A stretch of 64,000 bases of DNA, taken from the NCBI RefSeq assembly GCF_000422285.1, contig NZ_AULM01000012.1, positions 40,469 through 104,468 on the forward strand, read 5' to 3'. A program made the translations under genes and the position numbers. The number at the start of each line of letters is the position of its first letter. The stretch's first letter is position 1. This stretch comes from Desulfatiglans anilini DSM 4660. GTDB lineage: Bacteria; Desulfobacterota; DSM-4660; Desulfatiglandales; Desulfatiglandaceae. Below, one piece after another: positions 1 through 9,090 of this stretch. Below the pieces are notes generated by a model that saw nothing but the letters and a program-made list of their open reading frames with translations, searched no databases and was not told the DNA's origin.

Positions 1-232
1 CCCCGCACGCGCGGCAGCGCCCCTCCAGCGGGACCTGCTCCAGCTCCAGCAAGGCTCCGTCCAGCTCCGTCCCTTCGATGATTACGCCGAAACAGAACGA
101 GAGGGCGTCCGGAACCACACCGGAAAGCTCTCCGATCCGGACCTTGACGCGGCGCAGGCGCTCGGCCCGGTGGTTGGACATCTCTTCACGAAGGATGTCG
201 ATCAAACCCTGAGCGATAGACATTTCGTGCAT
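1..232 (-). CDS. hypA: HypA, hydrogenase nickel-insertion protein (partial, N-terminal 77 residues)
   Basis: The reverse strand opens with MHEMSIAQGLIDIL, the invariant start of HypA, whose His2 is a nickel ligand. The frame stays open to the window edge and reaches the first residues of the zinc loop (GRCRACG), so the C-terminal third lies outside. HypA works with HypB to deliver nickel to NiFe-hydrogenase. The start is fixed by the conserved MHEMS; no strong Shine-Dalgarno is visible. It shows that the organism has a nickel maturation pathway, which may matter for the nickel enzyme CooS encoded 12 kb away, although no direct link is visible. Confidence 0.9.
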   Translation of the reverse strand, partial: MHEMSIAQGLIDILREEMSNHRAERLRRVKVRIGELSGVVPDALSFCFGVIIEGTELDGALLELEQVPLEGRCRACG

Positions 233-309
233 GTCGGTGGGCTTTCGGCGGCGGCGAGGCAGCGCCCGGACCGCCGCGAATAGATCATGACAGGCTTGGG
301 AGCGGGGGG

Positions 310-1266
310 CTATCCCTGGTTCAAGGCTACGATCAGCGAACTGATCTTCTGGCGGGCATCATTGAAGACCCCGGAAAGATTCAAGGAATGGTTGGCGAAA
401 ACACTCTCCGGATCCCCGTTGAAGATGATCAGAGGCTCGAAGTCGCATCGCTGCAAGGATTCCATGACCTTGTCCAGCAGCTTGAGGGCGTTCTTCTTCA
501 CGAGGATGTCATGGAAATCGACCCGGATCGCCTTGAAAGAGGCCAGGAGGGCGTAAGCCGCTCCCTGCGCGTAGTAGAAGTTGTCGTCGATCTCGCTCCA
601 GGGGATGTCGACCTGCACGATTTCAATCCCGCCCCCGGACCCTCCGGCGTCCTCCTCGTCGATCAGCACCGCCCGGATGTCCCCGGGCGCATTCATGAGG
701 CGGGTATTGATCCCGCCCATGAGGGAGGCGTACTCCGTCATCAGGGTGGCGAGGTTGTCCGCCCGGGCATAGAAGGTCGATTTCCCGGTCAGAAGATTGC
801 CATAGAAGGTGTCGAGCTTGGCGTGGGCGAGCTTCCACTTGCTTTCTGCAGACGGGAACCACCACCTGCGGGGATCGTTCGATATCGCGGTAAACGCTTC
901 TTCCGCCAGCCGGTCGATCTTGTCCGTCGTACGCAGCCGGGTCAGTTCGTCCCTCAGAACGCGCAGGTTGTAGCGGACCAGCTCGAGCTGCCCGAGCTGG
1001 AAGTTGGGCATGTTGTCCAGAAAGATCGTCGGCCAGAAAAGATCGTTCGGCAGCCAGTTGTCGATCATCTGCTCGAGGAGGACCAGATTGGCGCGGACGA
1101 AAGCGGCCCCTCTCACATTCCGGTCGTAATCGGACAGTTCGAGGGGCTCCGGTTTTCTGGAATTGACGACCATGACCACCAGAGAGAAGCAGACCAGGAC
1201 CGCGACGACCAAGGCCACGACCCACTTGGTCTTGCCCGCCTCACGACTCTTTCCGGATTCTTTCAT
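310..1266 (-). CDS. DUF2333 family membrane-anchored protein
   Basis: A 318-residue protein. I chose the start MKESGKSREAGKTKW because GAAGGA lies 9 nt upstream. A basic N-terminus is followed by one membrane segment (about residues 13-37, WVVALVVAVLVCFSLVVMVV), then a soluble alpha-helical domain with the DUF2333-type text LVLLEQMIDNWLPNDLFWPTIFLDNMPNFQLGQ and a conserved aromatic stretch around NDPRRWWFPSAESKW. The family is found in gamma- and deltaproteobacteria; its function is unknown to me. Probably inner-membrane anchored with the bulk in the periplasm. It lies downstream of the small membrane protein at 1475-1795, on the same strand with a 208-nt gap. Confidence 0.75.
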   Translation of the reverse strand: MKESGKSREAGKTKWVVALVVAVLVCFSLVVMVVNSRKPEPLELSDYDRNVRGAAFVRANLVLLEQMIDNWLPNDLFWPTIFLDNMPNFQLGQLELVRYNLRVLRDELTRLRTTDKIDRLAEEAFTAISNDPRRWWFPSAESKWKLAHAKLDTFYGNLLTGKSTFYARADNLATLMTEYASLMGGINTRLMNAPGDIRAVLIDEEDAGGSGGGIEIVQVDIPWSEIDDNFYYAQGAAYALLASFKAIRVDFHDILVKKNALKLLDKVMESLQRCDFEPLIIFNGDPESVFANHSLNLSGVFNDARQKISSLIVALNQG

Positions 1267-1474
1267 TGGGCAGCATCCTTCGCTTTGAAAAGAGACCGCG
1301 CCCGGCCTCCTGGTTGATGTTGCGGCCTTGCTGCGCTGATCGGGGCCGTCAAGAACCATCCCGACATCAGGGAATGGTTCTGCATTATCTCCGAACAGAC
1401 GTATTCTAAAAAGCGCCCGTCTCGCTTGTCAACAGATAATCGGAGAGTCTTGCAGGCACCGCCGGGCGGCAGGC

Positions 1475-1795
1475 TCAGCCGTCCTTTCCTCCGGTGCCGG
1501 GGCGCGCGGCGGACGGCCCATCCCCCCCGGCTGCACGCGCGCCGTCTTTCCCGGCCCCCTTCGCGGGGCCCGGCGCGCCCTTCCGGGTCCTCAAGCGGCC
1601 CGCCAGCCAGAAGAGAACGGTAAAACCTGCTGACAGACCCGCCACCCAAAGAATTCGTGCCAACCAGACGATAAAGGCATCATCCGCCATGCCGCCGACG
1701 AACTTCGACGACGGGAGGATGAAAGACAGGACGAAGGCCAGGATGGCAAAACGCCAGAAAAGCCCGGAAAAGCGGCTCAGAGGCCGTTGGTTCAT
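1475..1795 (-). CDS. Small hypothetical membrane protein
   Basis: 106 residues starting MNQRPLSRFSGLFWRF, with AAGGAG 9 nt upstream of the ATG. Two hydrophobic segments (about residues 13-30 and 43-64) flank a short loop, and the C-terminal 40 residues are a basic, Gly/Ala/Pro-rich tail that looks disordered. The layout recalls small two-helix proteins of unknown function. No catalytic motif is visible and I do not recognise a family. It is on the same strand as the DUF2333 gene and may be cotranscribed with it. Confidence 0.55.
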   Translation of the reverse strand: MNQRPLSRFSGLFWRFAILAFVLSFILPSSKFVGGMADDAFIVWLARILWVAGLSAGFTVLFWLAGRLRTRKGAPGPAKGAGKDGARAAGGDGPSAARPGTGGKDG

Positions 1796-2171
1796 GTCGG
1801 TTGTCTCCTTGAATACCGGCCCCGTTCTCCCGCCCGCGGCACGGCGCTCCGGGACAGGCGGACAGCGCCCAACCCGCCGGAACATCCCCCCTCGAAATCA
1901 CGCAGGGCCGTCTTCCCTTCCCGAATGAATCCTGATACCAAACGCGCGGTCTTGGAGCAACGGAAAATTCCGGCTGCTCGGAAACCCGCTATTTAGACGA
2001 AAACCGCCTTTCCGGCCGATACCGGCCTCTGACTGCATGTTTCCGCCTGTCCGCACCAACGGATCTGGCCCGAAGACGCTTTCGGTGCGAAGAAAAAAGG
2101 TTGCAGCGATCGAACATCGCCCATTTGGCATATTTCGCTTGCGCCCTTCATCTATGATGCCGATAATTAGA
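1796..2171 (+). other. Intergenic, no gene seen
   Basis: Between the divergent small membrane gene and resB. Short open frames here have no start signals or recognisable products. The second half of the gap (from 2172) is filled by a palindromic repeat copy. Confidence 0.5.
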
Positions 2172-2312
2172 GTTTCCATCCGGAAATGGTCTTTTTGGCC
2201 AATCTCGGCGTCAATCTGCACGTTTGCTTGTGCGGCGACCTACAGGTCGCCTCCGCGCAAACGCTTGATCTCCTTGATATTGGCCAAAAATCCTCATTTC
2301 CGGATTGGAAAC
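2172..2312 (-). repeat. Palindromic intergenic repeat, near-complete copy 1
   Basis: Reads, in reverse orientation to most other copies, from CATCCGGAAATGGTCTTTTT through the core GGCGACCTACAGGTCGCC to AAAAATCCTCATTTCCGGA. The terminal arms pair as an imperfect inverted repeat. A second, broken end (GGAAATGAGGATTTTTC) plus a decayed 52-bp unit follows at 2313-2385, just upstream of resB. Confidence 0.9.
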
Positions 2313-2401
2313 TCGTTTGTAATGGAAATGGTCTTGTACCGGAAATGAGGATTTTTCCTTTACGCGCTTCGCGCGCTCAGCTCACTTATCCTTATGAATG
2401 A

Positions 2402-3853
2402 ATGGGGGATTGGAATTTGGCCCAGACGACATCCCGGACCCCGCCAGACACAAAGGTCCATTTTTTGTGGCGTTTTTTCAGTTCAGTCAAACTGACCATC
2501 GCGCTTCTGATCATCCTGGCGATCACGTCCATCGCCGGCACGCTCATCCCCCAGCAGCAGGAGGCCCTGAAATTCGCCCGCGAGCTGAGCCCCTGGGTAT
2601 TCCGTCTCTTCGCGGCCCTCGACCTTTTCGATATGTACCATGCCTTTTGGTTCCGAATTTTCCTGGGCGCGCTGACGGTCAACCTCCTGGTCTGCTCGAT
2701 CGACCGGTTCCCCACGGCCTGGGGGCGCTTCCGCGCTCAACCGAGCCCGGAGCGTGAACAGCCTTTCGAAAACCTGCCCGAGGAGCAGGCCTTCCTGGTC
2801 GAAGGAAACCCCGGTGATCTCCCGGGCCGTATCGAAGCGCTCCTTCGTTCGCGCTACAAGCGCGTTCATGCCGCCAAAGACGAGACGCGTTCGTCCTGGC
2901 ATGCCGAAAAGGGCCGCTACGCCCACTTCGGGGTCTACCTGGTCCATCTGAGCGTATTCCTCATCCTGGTGGGGGGATTGATCGGCTCCTTTCTCGGCTT
3001 TCAAGGCTTCGTCAACATTGTCGAGGGCGAGACGATCGATGAGATCGCGGTCAGAAACCGTATGGAAACCATGCCGCTCGGCTTCGAGGTCCGCTGCGAC
3101 CGGTTCGTGGTGGAATTCTATGAAAGCGGGGCACCCAAAGAATACCGCTCCGACCTCACCTTTCTCGTCGACGGGGAGGTGGCCGCCGAGCGGGCCATCC
3201 GGGTGAACCACCCCACCGAATTCGAAGGCGTGACCTTCTACCAGTCGAGCTACGGCTCGACTCCCGGCAGGCGGGTGCACCTCCACCTCATGCGCGCCGG
3301 CGACCCGCCTGCGACGACGCCTGTCGATGCCGAGATCCAGGGCCCCGCAGTTGAACTGCCCGGCAAGGAAGGGGTCTTCAGGGTCCTCGATGCCAACCCC
3401 AACATGATGGGCGTCATGGGCCCCGCCGTCCTGATCGGCGTCAAACCGCACGATGGGGATGAGATGCAATTCTGGGTCTTTCAGAACGTCGGGGCCGTTC
3501 AGGAGCGGTTCCCTGGGATTTTCGGGCACAACCCGCGCCTGAACCCGGCCGCCTTCGAACCTTACACCTTCGTGCTGACTCAACTGGAAAGCCGCTATTA
3601 CACGGGACTGCAGGTCAACCGCGACCCCGGCGTACCGCTTGTCTGGGCGGGCTGCTTCATGATGGTCGCGGGTTTCATCGTCACCTTCTTTATGTCCCAT
3701 CGGCATATCTGGGTGCGCCTGGACCGGATCGAAAACGGCGCGAACCGTGTGCGCATCGCGGGGAGATCCAGCAAAAACCCCGTCGGCCTCGAACGGGAGC
3801 TCGAGCGTCTGACGGGCGATTTAAACCGCCTTCTGAACGATCGCAACGACTGA
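2402..3853 (+). CDS. resB: ResB-like cytochrome c biogenesis protein
   Basis: 483 residues. Membrane segments appear near residues 29-47 (SVKLTIALLIILAITSIAGTL), 75-100, 175-200 (VYLVHLSVFLILVGGLIGSFLG) and 415-435, with the large soluble domain between the third and fourth, the ResB topology. ResB/CcsA form the System II haem-delivery and apocytochrome c ligation complex in the cytoplasmic membrane. The next gene, 121 nt downstream, is ccsA, the standard partner. The start ATG lies 17 nt past a repeat remnant and lacks a clear Shine-Dalgarno, so an alternative start is possible, but the first helix needs most of this N-terminus. Confidence 0.88.
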   Translation: MGDWNLAQTTSRTPPDTKVHFLWRFFSSVKLTIALLIILAITSIAGTLIPQQQEALKFARELSPWVFRLFAALDLFDMYHAFWFRIFLGALTVNLLVCSIDRFPTAWGRFRAQPSPEREQPFENLPEEQAFLVEGNPGDLPGRIEALLRSRYKRVHAAKDETRSSWHAEKGRYAHFGVYLVHLSVFLILVGGLIGSFLGFQGFVNIVEGETIDEIAVRNRMETMPLGFEVRCDRFVVEFYESGAPKEYRSDLTFLVDGEVAAERAIRVNHPTEFEGVTFYQSSYGSTPGRRVHLHLMRAGDPPATTPVDAEIQGPAVELPGKEGVFRVLDANPNMMGVMGPAVLIGVKPHDGDEMQFWVFQNVGAVQERFPGIFGHNPRLNPAAFEPYTFVLTQLESRYYTGLQVNRDPGVPLVWAGCFMMVAGFIVTFFMSHRHIWVRLDRIENGANRVRIAGRSSKNPVGLERELERLTGDLNRLLNDRND

Positions 3854-3974
3854 CCGAGCGTACGAAACGGGGGCAGCGCATGCGTGCGCCTGGAAGTCCG
3901 TTCCCGGGACAACCCCCCCGGCAAGGCGGGATGCTCCCCTGTAAATGGACACGAGATAGAAAGGCCTGAATACG

Positions 3975-4817
3975 ATGCTGAATGCGACTATATTGAGCTA
4001 CATTACGTTCTTTTACTTCGCTGCGTTTCTGTTCTATCTGCTCATGCTGATCATGCACCGCAAGGCCCCGGGGCTGATCGCCACAGGGATCTCGGCGGCG
4101 GGCCTGATCGGGCACACGTTCGCCATCGCGCTGCGATGGTTCGAATCTTACAGGATGGGGATCGGCCACGCCCCCTTTTCCAACCTCTATGAGTCCCTCA
4201 TCTTCTTCTCCTGGATGATCATGTTTCTCTACCTGCTGGTGGAGTGGCGCACCCGGAACCGCACCCTCGGGGCCTTTGCCACTCCCCTGGCCTTCCTCGC
4301 AATGGCTTACGCTTCGTTTTCACCTGGGATCAACAGCCAGATCCAGCCGCTGATCCCCGCCCTCAAGAGCAACTGGCTCATCTCCCATGTGATCACGTGC
4401 TTCGTGGGTTATGCCGCCTTCGGCCTCTCTTTCGGGCTGAGCCTGATGTACCTCATGAAGAAGAGAAGCGAGGCGGGCTCCCCTAGGAGGATTACGCGGC
4501 TTCTGCCCTCGACCGGCATGCTGGACGAACTGAATTATCAGATGGTCGTAATCGGGTTCCTCATGCTGACCCTCGGCATCATCACCGGTTCGGTGTGGGC
4601 CCATTCGGCCTGGGGCAGCTACTGGAGCTGGGACCCGAAGGAGACATGGTCGCTCATCACGTGGCTTGTTTATGCCGCGGTGCTCCATTCCCGCCTCGTC
4701 AGGGGATGGCGCGGAAAGAAAATCGCGGTCTTGTGCCTGGTGGGATTCGCCTGTGTGCTTTTCACCTATTTTGGAGTGAATTACCTGGCAGGCCTTCACA
4801 GCTACGCCAAATCCTAG
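3975..4817 (+). CDS. ccsA: CcsA/ResC-type cytochrome c biogenesis protein
   Basis: 280 residues, almost entirely hydrophobic, with about eight membrane helices. The haem-binding WWD-type motif is seen as WGSYWSWDPKETW at about residues 214-226, and conserved histidines occur in the flanking helices (for example ISHVITCF and LHSRLV). It exports haem and ligates it to apocytochromes together with ResB. Directly downstream of resB on the same strand. AAAGG lies about 11 nt upstream of the ATG. A System II set implies that this organism makes periplasmic c-type cytochromes, as sulfate reducers and relatives do. Confidence 0.9.
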   Translation: MLNATILSYITFFYFAAFLFYLLMLIMHRKAPGLIATGISAAGLIGHTFAIALRWFESYRMGIGHAPFSNLYESLIFFSWMIMFLYLLVEWRTRNRTLGAFATPLAFLAMAYASFSPGINSQIQPLIPALKSNWLISHVITCFVGYAAFGLSFGLSLMYLMKKRSEAGSPRRITRLLPSTGMLDELNYQMVVIGFLMLTLGIITGSVWAHSAWGSYWSWDPKETWSLITWLVYAAVLHSRLVRGWRGKKIAVLCLVGFACVLFTYFGVNYLAGLHSYAKS

Positions 4818-4879
4818 GAGGCTGGTACTCCCCGTTTACGGTTCGGAAATGATACTTCCCCGCAAAGCCCGATTTCCGA

Positions 4880-5003
4880 TTCGGAAATGAGGATTTTTTG
4901 CCCGTATCAAGGAAACCAAGCGTTTGCGCGGAGGCGACCTCTAGGTCGCCGCACAAGCAAACGTGCAGGTTGACGCGGAGATGGGCAAAAAAGACCGTTT
5001 CCG
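4880..5003 (+). repeat. Palindromic intergenic repeat, near-complete copy 2
   Basis: Runs from TCGGAAATGAGGATTTTTTG through the core GGCGACCTCTAGGTCGCC to AAAAAGACCGTTTCCGA. It fills the gap between the convergent ccsA and sufB 3' ends and ends about 10 nt from the sufB stop, so it could also serve as a hairpin at both transcript ends. Confidence 0.9.
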
Positions 5004-5011
5004 ACAGGGAA

Positions 5012-5932
5012 CTATTTTAGGAAGCTCTGGATGATCTTATTCACAGCCTCGTCGTAAGTCAGGCCGAGGCTCATCAGCTTCATGAGCTGGTCGTTGGCGA
5101 TCTTGCCGATGGAAGCCTCGTGGGTCATTTCGGCTTCCGGATGCCTCGCCTTCAAGGACGGGATGGTCTCGTTGGTCCCGTTGTCCATGATGATCGCATC
5201 GCACTCGATATGCCCGAAGCATTTGGCCTGCGCATCCAGCGTCGCGTAGAAATCCTGCCGCGAATCCCCTTTGATGACGGATCTGGAGATCATGTTGGCC
5301 TTGCTGTCTTCTCCGGCGAGCACGATCTCGTTCCGGGAGACGGCTGACTGCCGCCCGTCCGTCAGAACCCGTTCAGTGATGAGAAGCGAACTCCCCGGCC
5401 CGAGCTGCGCCTCGTTCCGCCTGACCGCCTCGTCGACGCCGCCGATCTGGCTCAATTCCATCTCGGCATAGGCGCCTTCCTCCATAAAAACGCGGGTCGT
5501 CGGGTTGAGGCTGCGCTTGCCCTTTCCTTCGCCGAGAGCCACGTGCTTTTCGACGTATTTCATGCGCGCATGCTTGCCGATCCGGAATTCGTGGATCCCT
5601 TCGTGCCCCTCTGGCGAGGATCCGCCGCAGTGGATCCCGCAGCCGGCGACGATGGTGACATCGGAGTCTTCTCCGACGATGAACGTATTGTACACCACGT
5701 CGTGGAGACCGGCCTGGCTGACGATGACGGGGATATGAACCGACTCGTCCCGGGTTCCCGGCGCGATGGTGATGACGATACCGTTTCCGGCCTCGTTCGT
5801 CTCGATCAAGATGTTGGCGGACACCTCGCGGCCCAGCAGTTCCCCGTTCTTGCGGATGTTGTAGGCGCCTTTAGGAATGCCCTCGAGATCGGCCACCTCC
5901 TTCAACAGTTCTTTATCGATAGCACTTAGCAT
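5012..5932 (-). CDS. sufB: SufB/SufD-type Fe-S cluster scaffold protein
   Basis: 306 residues from MLSAIDKELLKEVADLEG. This start has AAGGAG 6 nt upstream and overlaps the end of sufC by 20 nt; an upstream ATG (5953) without that spacing is less likely. The C-terminal half has the SufBD beta-helix core, including DFYATLDAQAKCFGHIECDAIIMDNG and the ending HEASIGKIANDQLMKLMSLGLTYDEA. It is much shorter than E. coli SufB (about 495 residues) and is the only SufBD protein beside SufC, so it resembles the minimal SufBC (SmsCB-type) scaffold. Known role of the family: assembling Fe-S clusters with the SufC ATPase. Confidence 0.85.
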   Translation of the reverse strand: MLSAIDKELLKEVADLEGIPKGAYNIRKNGELLGREVSANILIETNEAGNGIVITIAPGTRDESVHIPVIVSQAGLHDVVYNTFIVGEDSDVTIVAGCGIHCGGSSPEGHEGIHEFRIGKHARMKYVEKHVALGEGKGKRSLNPTTRVFMEEGAYAEMELSQIGGVDEAVRRNEAQLGPGSSLLITERVLTDGRQSAVSRNEIVLAGEDSKANMISRSVIKGDSRQDFYATLDAQAKCFGHIECDAIIMDNGTNETIPSLKARHPEAEMTHEASIGKIANDQLMKLMSLGLTYDEAVNKIIQSFLK

Positions 5933-6674
5933 CGCTCTCTCCTTCGCAGACATCGCCGTAGCTGCAGATACTGAGATCCTCCAACAGTGGTATCGCTTCC
6001 TCCAGGCCCCCGGTGAAAACGATCCGGCCTTTCTTGATCAGCAGAAGCATGTCGGCCGCTTCGAGGAAGGCCCGGTTGTGGCTCACCACCAGAGTGGTTG
6101 TGCCATACTCCTTTTGCTCTCGTTTCAGGAGCTCGACCATCGGGCCGATGGTCCAGAGATCGATGCCGGTGTCCGGCTCGTCGTAGATGGCTATTTTGGG
6201 GTTGCGCGCGATCGTTGTCGCAAGTTCGACCTTCTTGATCTCTCCCCCCGACAGTTTGGAATCGACGGGCTTGTCGAGGAAATCGAGCGAACAGATGCCG
6301 ACCCTCGCGATGATCTTCACCAGCTTATCCTCGTCATCCGTACCCATGGCAATCGAGAGGAGATCACGGAACGTCGTGCCTTTGAACCGGGCGGGATGCT
6401 GAAAGCTGTATGCGATCCCCGCCTTCGCCCTCTCGGTGATCGACCATCCCGAAATATCCTTGCCGTCGAAAAGGATCTCCCCGGACGTAACGGGATTGAT
6501 CCCCATGATCAGCTTGGCCAGCGTGGTTTTCCCGCTTCCGTTCGGCCCCGTGATCGCATAAAATTTCCCCTTTTCGAAGGTGAAATCAACGCTATCGATG
6601 ATGCTCTTCATACCCTTGCCGTCCCCGGATGAATCATCCTGGACCGCAAAGCGGACGTTTTTCAACTGTAGCAT
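5913..6674 (-). CDS. sufC: SufC, Fe-S assembly ABC ATPase
   Basis: 253 residues from MLQLKNVRFAVQ, with AAGGAG 8 nt before the ATG. Walker A GPNGSGKTT (about 42-50), Q-loop YSFQHPARFKG, signature LSGGEIKKVEL, Walker B IAIYDEPDTGID and switch VSHNRAF are all present, so the ATPase should be active. The SFQHP text and the E/D-rich Walker B are typical of SufC. It precedes sufB with overlapping ends, indicating translational coupling. No sufS, sufU or sufE is adjacent, so sulfur must come from a desulfurase encoded elsewhere. Confidence 0.92.
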   Translation of the reverse strand: MLQLKNVRFAVQDDSSGDGKGMKSIIDSVDFTFEKGKFYAITGPNGSGKTTLAKLIMGINPVTSGEILFDGKDISGWSITERAKAGIAYSFQHPARFKGTTFRDLLSIAMGTDDEDKLVKIIARVGICSLDFLDKPVDSKLSGGEIKKVELATTIARNPKIAIYDEPDTGIDLWTIGPMVELLKREQKEYGTTTLVVSHNRAFLEAADMLLLIKKGRIVFTGGLEEAIPLLEDLSICSYGDVCEGESDAKCYR

Positions 6675-7100
6675 GTCGCAACTCTCCTTTTCGTTTTCGC
6701 GCGGAATCCTGCCGGATGCCAACGCATCGACTCCCCTGGCCGGACACAGCTAAAAGCCCGAGAATTTATCTTTCTAACCTGGGAGTGAATAAATTTCAAG
6801 CCTCAAATCCAACTTTCCTCCCACCCAGCCGGAACCCTTCCCTCGTTCACAGCCTTCTAATTTCCGGGCCGGGGCTCATTTTCTTTGGCTAAGAGCCGCA
6901 TGGAGTATAAGATGGTGTCCCGCTGGAAATGCGGAATTTTCTTCACACCCTTCGGGTGCTCAGTCCCACCCCCTGCGGGGGCGGGTCCCGGTTTCTTCAC
7001 ACCCTGCGCGGAGACAGCCCCCGGGCCGCCGCACCGGCGAACGTCAGATGGACGCCGAGACGGGCAGGCAAAAGCATTTCCAGATGGAATCAAGATGGTT
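6675..7100 (+). repeat. Gap holding a 52-bp unit and decayed palindromic repeat
   Basis: No gene seen between sufC and the nucleotidyltransferase. At 6938-6991 lies one full 52-bp-type unit (TTTCTTCACACCCTTCGGGT to GGGTCCCGG), followed by a broken second unit. The right half of the palindromic repeat follows at about 7026-7090, recognisable by GGACGCCGAGACGGGCAGGC and GCATTTCCAGATGG. This shows the two repeat types joined in the same order as at 36.1 kb. Confidence 0.75.
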
Positions 7101-7215
7101 TTCGACAGGACCGATCATGCCGCCGACAGATCATCCATACCCCTTCTGCTGCGCTTCGCCCGGACGTTCTTCCGATGGTTCGAAAAACCGAGCAGCGAAC
7201 CCAGGCTCCGCAGCC

Positions 7216-8520
7216 ATGCCGCCACCCGCCCTGCCCGAGGCCGTCCTCTGGGCCTGCCGCCGCCTCCGGGCCGCCGGACATGAGGTGGCCGTCGTCGGCG
7301 GCGCGGTTCGGGATGCGCAGCTGAAGCGCACCCTGGTCGATTGGGATCTGGCGACGAGCGCCCCGCACGAGGCCCTCCTAGAGCTCTTTTACGACACCCC
7401 GCATTTCGTCATCCAGGCCAATACCGTCACGCTGCTCCTCGCCGGGACCCGCCTCGAGATCACTCCGTTCAAGGGTAAAACACGCTCTCTTGAAAGCGAC
7501 CTCGCCCACCGCGATTTCACCGTCAACGCCATGGCCGTGGATCCATTCTCCGGCCGGTTCACGGATCCGTTCGGCGGGGCGGTCGACCTCGGCAAACGCC
7601 TGCTCCGTGCGGTACCCCCGGCCGAAGACCGCTTCCGCGAGGATCCTGTCCGCCTCCTGCGCGCCATCCGTCTCGCAGGGGAGCTCCGCTTTTCGATCGC
7701 CTCCGGGACCTTGCCCTCCCTCGTGAGCGAGGCCTGGCGCATCGATAGCGCCGCCAAAGAAAGAATCCGGGAGGAGCTCTTGAAGATCCTGCTCCTCAGA
7801 CGTCCTTCATCCAGCCTGATCCTGCTCCGGAAAACGGGCCTGCTGGGGAGGATCATTCCGGAGCTGCTCGAGGCGTACCGGATGCCTCAGCGTCCCCCAC
7901 ACCTCTACACGGTCCTCAAGCATGTCTTCGAGTCCGTGGACCGGGTTCCTCCCAGCCCGCTCCTGCGGGTCGCGGCCCTGTTTCACGACATCGGGAAGCC
8001 AGCCACCCACCGAAAGGTCGAAGGGATCTGGCGTTTCCACGGTCACGCGGCCCTCGGCGCCCGGATGACGCGCGAGATCCTCCGCAGGCTGCGCTTCTCG
8101 TCGGCCTTTGCCGAACGCGCCGCCCATCTCGTCGAGCACCACATGCTCGATTGCGAGACGCCCTGGAGCGATCCTGCCATCCGCCGCCTCATTCGGCGGA
8201 TAGGCCCGGAAGCCGTCCCCGACCTCCTTTCTCTGCGGCGCGCGGATCTCCTGGCGCACGGCGGAGGCTCCGAACAGAGGGTCGCAGCGCTCGACCGGCT
8301 GGAACAGCGGATCCACGAACTGATGCGGCAGCCTCTGCCTCTGCGGCCCAAAGACCTGGCCGTTGATGGACACACCGTCATGCGGCTCCTCGGAATCGGT
8401 CCCGGGCCCGCTGTCGGCAGAGTCCTGAACCATCTGCTCACGGCCGTCTCAGAAGACCCTTCCTTGAACCGCGAAGACATCCTGCAAAACATCATCCGGG
8501 GCCTCCCTGAGAAAGAATGA
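7216..8520 (+). CDS. CCA tRNA nucleotidyltransferase / poly(A) polymerase family protein
   Basis: About 434 residues. Class II nucleotidyltransferase head VAVVGGAVRDAQL and the acidic VDWDLATSAPHE near the N-terminus, the conserved RDFTVNAMA and DPFGGAVDLG, and the RFREDPVRLLRAIRLAGEL helix. A C-terminal HD domain follows (LFHDIGKPATH...HGHAALGA...HHML). The HD domain is seen in bacterial CCA-adding enzymes that also repair tRNA ends, so tRNA CCA addition is favoured over polyadenylation, but sequence alone does not decide. The start is uncertain: the ATG at 7117 has AGGA 7 nt upstream but adds a non-conserved Ser/Pro-rich leader; I prefer 7216. Confidence 0.85.
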   Translation: MPPPALPEAVLWACRRLRAAGHEVAVVGGAVRDAQLKRTLVDWDLATSAPHEALLELFYDTPHFVIQANTVTLLLAGTRLEITPFKGKTRSLESDLAHRDFTVNAMAVDPFSGRFTDPFGGAVDLGKRLLRAVPPAEDRFREDPVRLLRAIRLAGELRFSIASGTLPSLVSEAWRIDSAAKERIREELLKILLLRRPSSSLILLRKTGLLGRIIPELLEAYRMPQRPPHLYTVLKHVFESVDRVPPSPLLRVAALFHDIGKPATHRKVEGIWRFHGHAALGARMTREILRRLRFSSAFAERAAHLVEHHMLDCETPWSDPAIRRLIRRIGPEAVPDLLSLRRADLLAHGGGSEQRVAALDRLEQRIHELMRQPLPLRPKDLAVDGHTVMRLLGIGPGPAVGRVLNHLLTAVSEDPSLNREDILQNIIRGLPEKE

Positions 8521-8607
8521 GCCTCCGCGGGCCCCTCATCCGCATCGGGCCGTTCACCCCCAGCTGAAAATCACCTAGAAAACCCGCTCCGCTGCGCCAT
8601 TTCAGGC

Positions 8608-8636
8608 TTGACCAATCGAAAGGCTTCTCCTATACT
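8608..8636 (+). promoter_or_regulatory. Sigma-70-type promoter for the transglycosylase gene
   Basis: TTGACC, a 17-bp spacer and TATACT, close to consensus. The predicted transcript start near 8643 lies about 470 nt before the mltD start codon, giving an unusually long leader. Confidence 0.65.
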
Positions 8637-8877
8637 TCCCGGCAAAACATGTACGGGAGGCGCGGCAAGGCGGATACAGGCGCACGCATTCAGCGGCCCC
8701 TGACCTTCACGCAGAAATCCTTGAAGCCCCGGAGATTCCAATCCTCAGATATGGCCGCCTCCCATCGCACAGCCTTCACCGTGCGGATCCCGTACGGTCG
8801 GGCGATTTCGTTTACAGACAAGAAGTTTCGTTGCGTACACCTGCGTCCCAAAAAAATGCCTTTCCATCAACCTAACT

Positions 8878-9090
8878 TCCTCACCGGCGGATTTTCCGCC
8901 CAGAGGCCGGGGGACCATGCCCCCGGGTGCAGCCGATGGGTGCACCTCCAAGCGGCATTGGGGTCGAGCAGTTGCCGGAAGGCTTCGGAGATCATCGCAG
9001 GAGCGGTTGGCCGGAGTGCCCGGCCCCGCGCTTCCGCATCTTTCCGGTTTGACGCAGCGACGGGGTAAACAACCTGATTTCCTGACAAAA
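8878..9090 (+). ncRNA. Candidate structured leader RNA upstream of mltD
   Basis: A run of strong hairpins: GGCGGA/TCCGCC (near 8886-8900), CCGGGGG/CCCCCGG (near 8908-8927), GGTGCA/TGCACC (near 8926-8946) and GGCCGG/CCGGCC (near 9010-9026). They lie between a good promoter and the Shine-Dalgarno. No start codon or family protein is found in the leader. The text GGGGGACC...GGGTGCAGCC faintly recalls the ydaO (c-di-AMP) riboswitch, but the hallmark CAGCTAACC segment is missing, so I leave the class open. The promoter-to-mltD gap holds nothing else I can support. Confidence 0.4.

Noticed and set aside
388..1317. Long forward open frame opposite the DUF2333 gene
   Set aside because: Shadow of the reverse-strand gene; no start signals, composition biased by the opposite codon positions.
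8878..9090. Firm assignment of the mltD leader as a ydaO or GEMM riboswitch
   Set aside because: Only short stretches resemble ydaO, its conserved 3' segment is missing, and the GEMM tetraloop/receptor text is absent.
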